Shown piece by piece: positions 38,697 through 47,215 of a DNA stretch of 48,439 nucleotides; within the stretch, counting starts at the first letter, position 1, and each line of letters starts with the position of its first letter. The stretch covers positions 1 through 48,439 of the forward strand of contig NZ_JASFDV010000055.1 in assembly GCF_030766825.1 (NCBI RefSeq). Reading direction: 5' to 3'. The notes beneath the pieces are model-generated. The model worked only from the letters and a program-made list of their open reading frames with translations. It made no database searches and was not told where the DNA came from. The stretch is from Nocardiopsis sp. CC223A (GTDB taxonomy: Bacteria > Actinomycetota > Actinomycetes > Streptosporangiales > Streptosporangiaceae). The position numbers were made by a program, and so were the translations under genes.

Positions 38697-39506
38697 TCAG
38701 CGGCTGTCGGTGACCACCGAGTGCAGTTCCGCCACCGACACCGGAACCGAGGAGGCGGTGACCAGATCGGCCAGCTCCCCGCTCTGCCCGTCCGAGGCCG
38801 ACCAGGACACCGTCCACTCCCACGACGCCACCAGGTCGACCGGCGCCCCCGGGCCGGTCGGCGGAACGGACGTGTAGGTGTACGAGCAGTCCGAAGCCCC
38901 GTTCTGCCGGTGCGCGGCAACGGAGAAGGGGGTGCCGGGCCCCGGACACACCACCTCGCCCCCGTCACCGGTCTCCCACACCACACGGTGCGGAGAGGCC
39001 ACCACGGTCACGGCGCCGGTGCTCACCGACGCCGACACCGACACCGGCTCCCAGTCGGCGGCGTCGATCCACAACCAGGACGGCAGGTTCACGAACCGGG
39101 GCTTGCCCGGAGCGGGAGCGGTGCCGATGTCCGGAACCGGCGGAGCGAGCCTTGCCCGCGCCTGCTCCGCCAGTACCCGCGGCTCGAAGGCCGGTTCCGC
39201 GTGCGTCGACGCGGACCGCTCGCATTCGGCCGCGCCGCCAGCGGGAGCGAGAGGGCTGCCGTCAGGTCCGGAGAATTCGACACCAGGCATGACACAGGGC
39301 GGCGGCGTGGCCGTCGTGGCCGTACCCCAGGGAGTGTCCCCGTCGGTATTGCTCGGAGATTCCCCGGGGGCCTGGGCGACCACGTCGCAGCCCGAAGCGG
39401 AGCAGGTGGTGTGGTGGGAGAAGTCGCCTTCCTCGGCCCACGCCGACGGGCACAGCAGGAGAACGGCCGCGATCGTCGGTACGGCACCGATGCCTGTCCT
39501 CAGCAT
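38697..39506 (-). CDS. Secreted protein of the tad locus
   Basis: A 269-aa protein with a clear signal peptide (IGAVPTIAAVLLLCPSAWAEEG; cleavage after AWA, about residue 24). The mature part is Pro/Ala-rich with several Cys (CSASGC, CVMPG, ECERS, VVCPG, DCSYTY), suggesting disulfides, and ends in beta strands (VASWEWTVSWSASDGQSG). No known domain name can be given, but proteins of this kind sit between cpaB and lipoprotein genes in actinomycete Tad loci. It overlaps the lipoprotein gene by 7 bp. Confidence 0.75.
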   Translation of the reverse strand: MLRTGIGAVPTIAAVLLLCPSAWAEEGDFSHHTTCSASGCDVVAQAPGESPSNTDGDTPWGTATTATPPPCVMPGVEFSGPDGSPLAPAGGAAECERSASTHAEPAFEPRVLAEQARARLAPPVPDIGTAPAPGKPRFVNLPSWLWIDAADWEPVSVSASVSTGAVTVVASPHRVVWETGDGGEVVCPGPGTPFSVAAHRQNGASDCSYTYTSVPPTGPGAPVDLVASWEWTVSWSASDGQSGELADLVTASSVPVSVAELHSVVTDSR

Positions 39507-40027
39507 CCTTCGATGTCACCGAGCCACAGCTCGCCGACCTTCCACTCGCCCTCCTGCTCGGTGACCGTCGCGACGAACAGCCGCGTGTTCCGCTCCTCGG
39601 CGGATGCGGGCTCGTAGCCCTCCATCACCCAGTTGCTCTCGTCCACGCAGTCCTCGACGACCACCCGGGGCGGGTCCTGTTGAAGGTCGACCTCCGTTGC
39701 CTGCGGCGTCAGCACGGGCTCACCGGTGGCTACGGAGTCGTGGCCCGCCAGCATGTCCCTGGTCAGTTGCAGGGCCTGGCCGTCGGCGAACCGTTCCAGG
39801 TCGGGGTGGTCGTCGGCCCCGTCCAGGGAGGCGTCGACCAGGGCCCGCATCATGCCGAGGTAGGCGTCCACGGCGCGCTCCTCCTCGGGCCGCTGGGAAG
39901 GGGAAGGTAGAGCGCTGGGAAGGGTGCGTGGGACTTCGGCCGACGAGGTGCCCTCGTCGGATGCGGAGCACGCGGTGCCCAGCACTGCCATCAGGGCGAA
40001 CACACTCACTCCAGACCTGCTGCGCAC
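39500..40027 (-). CDS. Lipoprotein of the tad locus
   Basis: A 175-aa protein with a lipobox LGTAC (Cys-20) after a hydrophobic core, so it should be lipid-anchored outside the membrane. The mature part has an acidic/Pro linker, helices (VDAYLGMMRALVDASLDGAD), and an NTF2-like-looking beta end (VVVEDCVDES..., FVATVTEQEGEWKVGELWLG). The start could be the GTG at 40027 or one six codons later. First gene of the tad run; overlapping palindromes lie 54-79 bp upstream. Confidence 0.75.
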   Translation of the reverse strand: MRSRSGVSVFALMAVLGTACSASDEGTSSAEVPRTLPSALPSPSQRPEEERAVDAYLGMMRALVDASLDGADDHPDLERFADGQALQLTRDMLAGHDSVATGEPVLTPQATEVDLQQDPPRVVVEDCVDESNWVMEGYEPASAEERNTRLFVATVTEQEGEWKVGELWLGDIEGC

Positions 40028-40080
40028 ACTCCACCACCGATTCCGTTCTCAGTACCGACCTCGCACCGCTCTTTCGAAGA

Positions 40081-40106
40081 GTGACAGTAGTCACACTCAA
40101 TGTGAC
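40081..40106. promoter_or_regulatory. Interlocked palindromes upstream of the tad run
   Basis: GTGAC-AGTA-GTCAC (40081-40094) shares an arm with GTCACA-CTCAA-TGTGAC (40090-40106). The segment is AT-richer than its surroundings and 54 bp upstream of the lipoprotein start, fitting an operator for the tad run. The rest of the gap (40028-40251) shows nothing else. Confidence 0.5.
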
Positions 40107-40251
40107 CGACAACCGGTTTGTGGATACTCAGAGTGACGAAAATTGTGGAGAAGAACACGGCTGGTAGATGTCGCACGCTCTACCTGCGGAAACACCGAAA
40201 AACACGAAGGAGGGACACTGCTCGGCGGTGCCCCTCCTTCGTCGGGATTGC

Positions 40252-40755
40252 TCACGCGAACGCCTGTTGCCCGGCTCCCCACAGACGTATGAGGTCCGCC
40301 AGCTCCCGCCACTCGTCATCGGTCGGGGAATCCGGTGCGAGGCCCTTTGGTGCGTCGGCGAGGAGGTCCCCGGTGTGGCTCTGCTGCTGTTTCCGCCGTT
40401 CGTGCGCGACGAGGTAGGGGCGGACCGCGGCCACACCGTCGTCATCCACGCACCCCCCGGTGGAGACCGGTTCCTGCGCCGGGGACGTGGGGCGCACAGA
40501 CCCGCACTCACGGAATCCGGCTGCGCGGACCTGGCGGGTTTCCGCGGAGATGAGGTCTTGTTGCGGAGTACCCGTACGGCGGAGCGGGCCAAGCTCCGGC
40601 GGCTGTGCGGGAGAAGCAGAATCCGTCCTCCCCGCTGCGGGTTCGGGGGTGGGGGCAGGGGTCTTCCAGAAGGCGCTCCACATCGCCTCGATCAGGTGCC
40701 GGATGCGTGAGAGCGGCCGCTGTCGCCTGCGGTGCCTGCCCGTACGATGGGTCAT
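40252..40755 (-). CDS. Hypothetical protein
   Basis: A 167-aa protein. The start ATG at 40755 has AGGAG eight bases upstream. A basic N-terminus (MTHRTGRHRRRQRPLSRIRH) is followed by a short helix and Pro-rich linker; the C-terminal half has VAAVRPYLVAHERRKQQQS and DDEWRELADLIRLWGAGQQ. There is no signal peptide or membrane helix. The composition resembles small actinomycete proteins of unknown role that follow pilus or conjugation operons. No function can be assigned. Confidence 0.6.
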   Translation of the reverse strand: MTHRTGRHRRRQRPLSRIRHLIEAMWSAFWKTPAPTPEPAAGRTDSASPAQPPELGPLRRTGTPQQDLISAETRQVRAAGFRECGSVRPTSPAQEPVSTGGCVDDDGVAAVRPYLVAHERRKQQQSHTGDLLADAPKGLAPDSPTDDEWRELADLIRLWGAGQQAFA

Positions 40756-41153
40756 GGTTCTCTCTCCTGCTGTCTCAGGTGGGAGGCCGTGTCTCGGGCG
40801 GCGTTGGAGCGCCGCCCGAGGCGGTTTCTCTTCGGGGTGGCCGGGTGTCAGGCGCACACGGGTGTCATTGGCCCCGGATGCAGAAGTCCGGAGCTGCGCT
40901 TCCCTTGGGTGCTCCTTCGTCTCCCGGTGTCGAACTGGTTGTTATCGGGCACTGGCGGGGATTTCGTGGTCCAGCGGGCGGACCTCCCCTTTTCCCGTTC
41001 GCGCGCGGTATCGCGGCCGGGTCGACTGCGATGGTGCACCATTCTCGCGAGAAGGATCAATGCGGAATTTGGGAAATTTCCCAAAAAGGAAATAGCTTGC
41101 TTTCAGGCTTCATATGTGACCTGTTTCGTTTTTCTCCTGAAAGCGGTTCGCGG
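40756..41153. other. Gap with two AT-rich palindromes
   Basis: No supportable gene in about 400 bp. The right part (41040-41110) is AT-rich and carries the two palindromes listed separately; the left part is GC-rich without features. It is probably the promoter region of the 40252-40755 gene, or a junction between the conjugation and tad blocks. Confidence 0.45.
41042..41085. promoter_or_regulatory. Two perfect palindromes in an AT-rich patch
   Basis: TTCTCGCGAGAA (41042-41053) and TTTGGGAAATTTCCCAAA (41068-41085), both exact. A close relative of the first (TTCTCGTGAGAA) occurs at 29538-29549, suggesting one regulator acting on two places in the element. Confidence 0.6.
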
Positions 41154-42221
41154 TCACCCCGGGCGCACAGCGGCGACGAACACACTGCTGTAGTACGGGC
41201 CGTCGACCGGCTCGACGCGGATCACCTGTCCGCTTCTCGGGGAGTTCACCATCTGCCCGCCGCCGACGTACATGGTCACGTGCGACGGAGAACCCCCGGG
41301 CGCACCGGTGTCGTAGAACAGCAGGTCGCCCGGCCGCAGGTCACCGAGCCCCACCCGCGTCCCGGTGTTCACCTGGTCGGTCGTCACCCGGGGGAGGGCT
41401 ACCCCGGCCGCCTCCCACGCCCGCATGACCAGGCCCGAGCAGTCGAACGCGCCCGGCCCGGTCCCACCCCACAGGTAGGGCTTGCCGACCTGCTGCAGCG
41501 CCCACGCCGCCGCCACGGAGCCCGCTTCTCCGCTGCCCCCTGCTGCTCCGACGGGAACCCCGGTGGGGACACTGGCGGCCAACGCCGTGAAGCGCTCGAT
41601 GTGCCCTTGTACATCGCGCACGTAGGAGTCGCTCCGGTTGTAGCGCAGCAGCGCGGCTTCGAGGTCGTCGGCATCGGTGAAGTCGACCCCTCCGGCCTCC
41701 GGGTTGCTCACGCACAGGTAGACCGCCGCGCTCCAGGCGGCGTCGAGGACGTTGTGCGGGTCCGCGACACCGTCCCCGGACGCGTCCAGCCCGTGCGAGG
41801 CCCAGGTAGCGGGCAGGAACTGCATCGGCCCCACCGCCCGCTCGAACTCGGTCTCCCCGTCCCACCGGCCGCCGTCCGAGTCGGCATGCCGGGTGGTGTT
41901 GCCCCCGACCCCGGAGCCGTCCAACAGCGGCCCGGTGAAGGGCGGCGAGACCTCGCCGTCCGGGGATATCTGCCGGTCGGCCACGTGCCCTGACTCGACC
42001 TCACCGATCCCCGCGAGGATCGGCCAGGACATCCCGCGACAACCGCTGTACTCCTCTTCGAGCCGTGCGGCGGCCCGGACGTACGCGGTCAGAACGATCG
42101 GCGGGATGCCGTCCACCTCCAGCGGAACCCTGCTGCTCTGACCGCTTCCGACGACTGCACTGATGAACACCGCGGGGAACAGGAAGAACCCGCCGAGAGC
42201 ACCGGCGACCAGCCGAATCAC
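41154..42221 (-). CDS. Lytic transglycosylase fused to NlpC/P60 peptidase
   Basis: A 355-aa exported wall hydrolase. An N-terminal membrane anchor or signal lies at residues 5-25. The transglycosylase domain has ILAGIGEVESGH (catalytic Glu at about 76), AVGPMQFLPATW and VYLCVSNPEAGG. The NlpC/P60 domain begins near residue 238 (ALQQVGKPYLWGGTGPGAFD) with the Cys in DCSGLV and His in PSHVTMYVG; GDLLFYDTG lies between. VirB1-like enzymes open the cell wall for conjugation machines. GTG at 42221 overlaps the previous stop. Last gene of the conjugation run in the window. Confidence 0.92.
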   Translation of the reverse strand: MIRLVAGALGGFFLFPAVFISAVVGSGQSSRVPLEVDGIPPIVLTAYVRAAARLEEEYSGCRGMSWPILAGIGEVESGHVADRQISPDGEVSPPFTGPLLDGSGVGGNTTRHADSDGGRWDGETEFERAVGPMQFLPATWASHGLDASGDGVADPHNVLDAAWSAAVYLCVSNPEAGGVDFTDADDLEAALLRYNRSDSYVRDVQGHIERFTALAASVPTGVPVGAAGGSGEAGSVAAAWALQQVGKPYLWGGTGPGAFDCSGLVMRAWEAAGVALPRVTTDQVNTGTRVGLGDLRPGDLLFYDTGAPGGSPSHVTMYVGGGQMVNSPRSGQVIRVEPVDGPYYSSVFVAAVRPG

Positions 42222-43048
42222 TCGGCCTCCCCCAGCTTGGGCATGAGGTCGACGAGCCGCACCCGGTCCGCAGCGCCCGGCGCCCGCCACACGCGCTGGT
42301 CCGGTCCGGGCGAGGCCACCCTGGCGTGTGTGGTGACATAGGCGTTCGCCTCCTCGGAGACGACGTCCACCAGCTTTTCCACGAGATTGGTCTCCCGCTG
42401 CCCTGAGTGGACGATGAAGAGCACGAGCGAGGGCCGCTCGGTGTAGTGGGACAGCGCCTGGTAACCCCGCATCTTGCGGCAGACCGTGGCCAGCGACTCG
42501 CTTCCGGTGTCGTACTCGACGAAGGCCCGCAGGTTCAGGCCGTCCTGCCGCCACCGCACGTACGCGTCCGGGCGGATGTACTGACCCCACCTGCGTGCGC
42601 ACTCCGCCTCACCGAACCACCGCGCCAGCTCCCCGGGCCCCGACCTGGCCGCTTCCGAAAAACGCACGAAGCACTCCGCCAGCCCCTGCACATGATGAAT
42701 CTGCGGGGAGTACATGAGCCGCACCGCCTGGTCGGGGAAGACCGCCCGAGCCGCGGTGTCGGTGCCCTGGTGGTAGGAGACCAGCTCGGCACCCAGGGGC
42801 GTCAGCACCCAGTAGTCGGGAAGCTTGCCCCGCGGCGTGTACCGCCGGAACCGGTCCAGCACCCCGTACCGGTGCAGGATCAGCAGCCGACGCCGCGCTC
42901 GGCGCGGGTGCGTGTCGTGAAAGCACACCCGGGCGATCTGGTGGGTGTCCAGGGTCTGGTGTTCGTAGACACTGCACAGGACGGCGAGGTCCCGAGGAGT
43001 GATCCGGGTGGTCAGGGAGGCGACGGTGTAGTTGCCGGGTTCAGTCAT
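42218..43048 (-). CDS. Replication-relaxation family protein
   Basis: A 276-aa protein. An N-terminal winged helix (TPRDLAVLCSVYEHQTLDTH, ARRRLLILHRYGVLDRFRRY) precedes LPDYWVLTPLGAELV, and a PD-(D/E)xK-like core follows with RPDAYVRWRQDGLNLRAFVE (about 163-182) and YDTGSES. This fits the replication-relaxation family found on actinobacterial plasmids and conjugative elements. The family's exact biochemistry is not settled; a role in DNA processing at transfer is plausible. ATG at 43048 overlaps the VirD4-like stop by 8 bp. Confidence 0.82.
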   Translation of the reverse strand: MTEPGNYTVASLTTRITPRDLAVLCSVYEHQTLDTHQIARVCFHDTHPRRARRRLLILHRYGVLDRFRRYTPRGKLPDYWVLTPLGAELVSYHQGTDTAARAVFPDQAVRLMYSPQIHHVQGLAECFVRFSEAARSGPGELARWFGEAECARRWGQYIRPDAYVRWRQDGLNLRAFVEYDTGSESLATVCRKMRGYQALSHYTERPSLVLFIVHSGQRETNLVEKLVDVVSEEANAYVTTHARVASPGPDQRVWRAPGAADRVRLVDLMPKLGEAE

Positions 43049-45374
43049 CTGCGTTCCCCTTACGATCGGAACCTGCCGCCGCCCCCGGTCCGTGCCGCCG
43101 CGCCATTGTTCGTACCTGCGTGGCCCGACCCTTGACGCCGGGGGGAAGTGGTCGTGTGAGTACCGTCAGCGCCCCCTGTTCTTTGGCCCCCACCAACGGG
43201 CGCACGGCGGCCTGGTAGGCGCCCAGGTGGGTCAGGTCGTAGGCCCCCAGCACGGGCAGCGTGTGCTGCTGAAGGCTGGCGGCGTCGTCGGGGGAGGCGG
43301 AGAAGTAGATCTTCGTGCGCGCGTTCGCCGACAGCGCCTTGCGTAGATCGCCGGGGAGCTGGCCGAGCTCCTGGTGGGCGAGGGTGAGGCCGAGCCGGTA
43401 GCCGCGGGCCTCGGCGAGCATGTCCTCCAGGCTGCCGGGCAGGTTGAGGAAGTTCTGCGCCTCGTCGATGTAGGCGGACAGGTCCTTGCGCTGATGCTCG
43501 GGGGTGTGGATGCGGGCGGTCACCGCCTGCCAGGTCGCGGCCAGCGCGAACGACCCGATCAGGCTTGAGGTGTCCTCGCCCAGCCGCCCCTTCGGCAGGC
43601 GGAGCAGCACCAGGTGGCCGCTGTCGAACAGGGCGGGAAGGTCGACGGTGGACGCTCCCGAGGCCACCACCTGGCGCACCCACTTGCGCAGCAGGGCGCT
43701 GCGGAGCTTGTTCAGGATCGGCCCGGTGACCGAGCTGCGCGCTGACACCGTCAGCCCTCCGTACCAGCCCCAGAAGTCCTCCAGCGCCGGGTCCCGCCCT
43801 GTGCGCTTGGTGACTTTGGCCAGGATCTGCTGGCGGAGCTTGTCGTCGGCGAGCAGGCGCGGGATGTCCCCCAGGGTCAGGTTCGGGTCACCGGCCCGGG
43901 TCAGGGTGAGGGTGGTGGCGCGCAGGATGTCGTCGGTCCTGGGTCCCCAGTACTGGTCGTAGATACGACGGAAGATTCCGACCACGGTGTCGGACACGAA
44001 GTCCGGGTCCCCGCCTTGCAGGAAGTTGAGCCGCGGCGGGGACTCGTTGTCGTCGGGATCGAACAGCACCACCTTGCCGACGGCGCTTTCGGGCAGCCGG
44101 GCCAGGATGTCGGTGATCAGGTCCCCGCGCGGGTCGATGACCAGGGCGGCCCGCCCCGCCTCGGCGTCCTGGAGCACGAGGCGCGCCAGCAGCGTCGATT
44201 TCCCCGACCCCGTTTTGCCGAGGATGTGGGTGTGCTGGCGCCCTTCGACCACCCCTACTGCGACCGGGCGGTCGGGCATGACGTCGCTGTCCCCGATCAC
44301 CTTGGTGCCCTCGCCCCCGCGGGGCACGGCCGGGGTGGGAGCGGCCGGGCGTGCTCCGGCGCGGACCAGGCCGGGCACGGTCACGTCGGTGGGCAGGTGC
44401 GCGATCGCGGCCAGCTCGGTCGTGGACAGCAGGAACCCGTGGCCGAGGAAGCGTTGTGCCGCCCACCAGTCGGTGCGGAACATGTACCTGCGGTCCAGGT
44501 GGTTGGTGCCGGAGGTGAAGGCGGCGAACGCCGAGGCGACCCCGTGCGCCCGCCCCCGCAGCCGCGCTTTCGCCTCCTCCTCCGGGCGGGTGGTGGTGAG
44601 GATGTAGGCGATGCCGCAGGCCAGACGGGGCGAGGATGCCTTGGTGAGGATCGCGCGCACGTCGTCGCCGGTGCCCGGCATCAGGGGCGGGCGAGACCGG
44701 TGCCCTGTGTGCGTGGGGTCCAGGGCATCGATGAGCTGGGCTGCCGCTGCGGTGTGCCCGTGCAGGCGGGCCGCCGCTTGGCGGGCGCGGGCCGCGCGCC
44801 AGCCCGTGGTCGGGCGGGCGGTGATGCGCACCAGCGCGTGTTCGCCTTCGGCGAGGTCTCCCAGGGCTCCCAGGAGCGGACGGTAGGGGTCGTCGCCGAA
44901 GCTCGTGCGCAGCGGGAACACCTCGGCCCGGCCCAGCCGCAGGCGCCCGCCGGTGCTGTACGCCTCGCTCGGCAGAGGGGAGGTGCCGGGAGCGCTGTGG
45001 CGGGTTGCGGTGGTGGCGCCGGGCCAGGCTGAGGCGACCGCACGCTCCACGACCCCCGGGGGTACCGTCCCGGGTACCCACAGCTGGAAGCGGACACCGG
45101 CGGCGGAGGCCAGGATCTCCAGGGCGATGTGGGGCTGGAGTAGCCACCGGGACCAGTGGGGTTTGAGCAGGCCCATCATGTGCTGCCAGAACGCGGTCGC
45201 GTTCTCCAGGGTGGCCTCGGGCGGAGGCAGGATCTCCACCACCCGCGCCTCTTGGGACAGGTAGCGGTGGCGAGCCGCCCGTACCCCGAGCACGGCCGCG
45301 CAGATCAGCGCACCGATCAACGGGATCATGCCGAGAACGAGGAAGAACCCGCCGTTGAGCAGGAACGACACCAT
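43041..45374 (-). CDS. VirD4/TraG-like conjugation ATPase
   Basis: A 777-aa coupling-type protein. A hydrophobic N-terminal segment (FFLVLGMIPLIGALICAAVLG) anchors it. The RecA/HerA-like motor has Walker A ILGKTGSGKSTLL (about 395-407), RAALVIDPRGDLI, and Walker B LSAYIDEAQNFL, with LAHQELGQLPGDL as the following sensor motif. It should pump DNA to the T4SS-like channel. The ATG at 45374 overlaps the VirB4-like stop (TGATG). Confidence 0.9.
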   Translation of the reverse strand: MVSFLLNGGFFLVLGMIPLIGALICAAVLGVRAARHRYLSQEARVVEILPPPEATLENATAFWQHMMGLLKPHWSRWLLQPHIALEILASAAGVRFQLWVPGTVPPGVVERAVASAWPGATTATRHSAPGTSPLPSEAYSTGGRLRLGRAEVFPLRTSFGDDPYRPLLGALGDLAEGEHALVRITARPTTGWRAARARQAAARLHGHTAAAAQLIDALDPTHTGHRSRPPLMPGTGDDVRAILTKASSPRLACGIAYILTTTRPEEEAKARLRGRAHGVASAFAAFTSGTNHLDRRYMFRTDWWAAQRFLGHGFLLSTTELAAIAHLPTDVTVPGLVRAGARPAAPTPAVPRGGEGTKVIGDSDVMPDRPVAVGVVEGRQHTHILGKTGSGKSTLLARLVLQDAEAGRAALVIDPRGDLITDILARLPESAVGKVVLFDPDDNESPPRLNFLQGGDPDFVSDTVVGIFRRIYDQYWGPRTDDILRATTLTLTRAGDPNLTLGDIPRLLADDKLRQQILAKVTKRTGRDPALEDFWGWYGGLTVSARSSVTGPILNKLRSALLRKWVRQVVASGASTVDLPALFDSGHLVLLRLPKGRLGEDTSSLIGSFALAATWQAVTARIHTPEHQRKDLSAYIDEAQNFLNLPGSLEDMLAEARGYRLGLTLAHQELGQLPGDLRKALSANARTKIYFSASPDDAASLQQHTLPVLGAYDLTHLGAYQAAVRPLVGAKEQGALTVLTRPLPPGVKGRATQVRTMARRHGPGAAAGSDRKGNADD

Positions 45375-47215
45375 CAACCGTCCACCTCCTGCCCGACGGT
45401 GGGCTTCGCTTCGGGACCCGGCGGCTCCGCGTTGCTCTGTGGGGTCTCTTCTTCGGCGCGCAGGGCGGCCAGCTCGGCGGGGTCGGAAGTGATCAGCCGG
45501 TGCTCGGCCGGAGAGGCCACCGGGTGGACCCCGACGCGCTGATGGCCGGCGACCAGCAGCGCGCTGCCTCGCGGCGCGGTGCCGACCAGGTGGGCCTCCC
45601 CGTCGGAGAGCTGGAACGCTTCCCGGACCGCGTCCAGGTTTTGCGGTGCCTGTTTGAGCAGGATCTGTGTGGCCGCGTTGGCGATCACGACCTTGCCCAG
45701 CTCGCTGCCGAGCACGTCACCGACGTCCTGGGTGATCACGGTCAGTCCGACCCAGTGCTTGCGGCCCGCCTTGGCCAACCGGGCCAGGTAGCGGGCAGCC
45801 GCCGGATCCTGGAGCAGCAGCCAGGCCTCGTCCACCACGACCATCCGGGGCCGGGCCTCGGTACCGGCGGTGACGTGCCGCCAGATGGCGTCCAGCGCCA
45901 CCAGGACCCCCACCGGGCGCACCTCGTCGGGCAGCTCCCGCAGCGACACCACGGTCAGGTGCCCGCCGACGGCGTTGCCGGTAGGGCTGTTGAACAAGGC
46001 GGAATGGGAGCCTCGGGCGAAGGGCTCCAACTGTCCGACCAGGCCCTGGGCCGCATGGGCGAGGTCCGGGTCGGTGTCCGGGCTGGTGGCCAGCTCTTCC
46101 AGCACCGTCGCCAGGTCCGAGAGCACGGGGGAGGGTCGGTTCCAGGTGGCCGGGTCGCGGGTGATCCCGGCCTGGGCGTAGGCGGTGACAATGGCCCGGT
46201 CCAGGACGGTCCTGTCGATCGCGGAGAGGTCGCCGACCATCGCGCCGATGAGCGTGTGCAGGAACAGCGCCCGGGCAGTGAACTCTTCTCCTTCTCCTAC
46301 TGAAGGGAGGGAGAAGGGGTTCAGCCCCGGCTGCCCGGCGGCCCCGGGACGCAGCACGGTGCCGCCCACCGCCTCGGCCAAACGCACGTATTCGCCTTCG
46401 GGGTCGATGATGGTGACCTCCACCCCCACCATCAACGACCTGAGGACTTCGAGTTTGGCCAGGTAGGACTTCCCCGCCCCGCTGCGGGCGAGGATCACGC
46501 TGTTGTGGTTGTCCAGCCCTCCGCAGAACCGGTCCCAGGCCACCACACCGCTGCTGTGGGTGTTGGTGCCGTAGACCACGGTGGTCTCGCCCAGGTCCGC
46601 GACCAGCTCCGGGGAAGAGAACGGCAGCAGAGTGGACACGGCGTCGGTATCCATCGACCGGACCGTCCCCACCGGGTCGGTGCCCAGCGGCAGCGTGGAG
46701 ATCCACCCCTGTACCGCCCGGAACATGGTCGGGGTGACGTCCATGAGCAGGGAGGAGCACAGGGCCCGCACCTGCTGAACGTGCGCATCCAGCAGCTCCA
46801 GGGTGGGGGCGTGCACCGTGACGTACACCCCCACCCGGAACAGCTTCCCCTGGCCGGTGGCGATGCGGTCGGCGATCTCAGCGGCATCCATCGCCGCCGT
46901 GACCTGGTGCGGGTCCTCCACCCGTCCGCGGACCAGATCGGTGCGCTGCGCCGACTCCAACCGAGCCCGCCGCCTGCGCAGCTGCACGGCGGCGGTGGGC
47001 GCCGGTACCGGGTCCAGGTGGAAGGCGATGTCGAGCTGACCGGGGTAGGAGAACAACGGCTCGGCCCACCCGGCGCTCACCTCGCGCGGGTAGCCGATCA
47101 CCGCCAGGGTCTGGCACACCCCGCCGCCCACCCGCAGGTGGCGGGAACCGACATGGATCGCCGGGCCGCCCAGCTCGGGCGCCCCCGATCGTTTCCAGAG
47201 TTCGCGAAGACCCAC
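45374..47215 (-). CDS. VirB4-like conjugation ATPase
   Basis: A 613-aa protein. The N-terminal half gives the VirB4-type domain (ISTLPLGTDPVGTVRSMDTD; then LLPFSSPELVADLGETTVVY). Walker A is LARSGAGKSYLAK (about 243-255), followed by VTIIDPEGEYVRLAEAVGG; Walker B is MVVVDEAWLLLQDP, and LTVITQDVGDVLGSELGKVV is the motif that follows. It lacks a membrane anchor, as is usual. The start is the GTG at 47215, directly after the PrgI-like stop codon. Confidence 0.92.
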   Translation of the reverse strand: MGLRELWKRSGAPELGGPAIHVGSRHLRVGGGVCQTLAVIGYPREVSAGWAEPLFSYPGQLDIAFHLDPVPAPTAAVQLRRRRARLESAQRTDLVRGRVEDPHQVTAAMDAAEIADRIATGQGKLFRVGVYVTVHAPTLELLDAHVQQVRALCSSLLMDVTPTMFRAVQGWISTLPLGTDPVGTVRSMDTDAVSTLLPFSSPELVADLGETTVVYGTNTHSSGVVAWDRFCGGLDNHNSVILARSGAGKSYLAKLEVLRSLMVGVEVTIIDPEGEYVRLAEAVGGTVLRPGAAGQPGLNPFSLPSVGEGEEFTARALFLHTLIGAMVGDLSAIDRTVLDRAIVTAYAQAGITRDPATWNRPSPVLSDLATVLEELATSPDTDPDLAHAAQGLVGQLEPFARGSHSALFNSPTGNAVGGHLTVVSLRELPDEVRPVGVLVALDAIWRHVTAGTEARPRMVVVDEAWLLLQDPAAARYLARLAKAGRKHWVGLTVITQDVGDVLGSELGKVVIANAATQILLKQAPQNLDAVREAFQLSDGEAHLVGTAPRGSALLVAGHQRVGVHPVASPAEHRLITSDPAELAALRAEEETPQSNAEPPGPEAKPTVGQEVDG

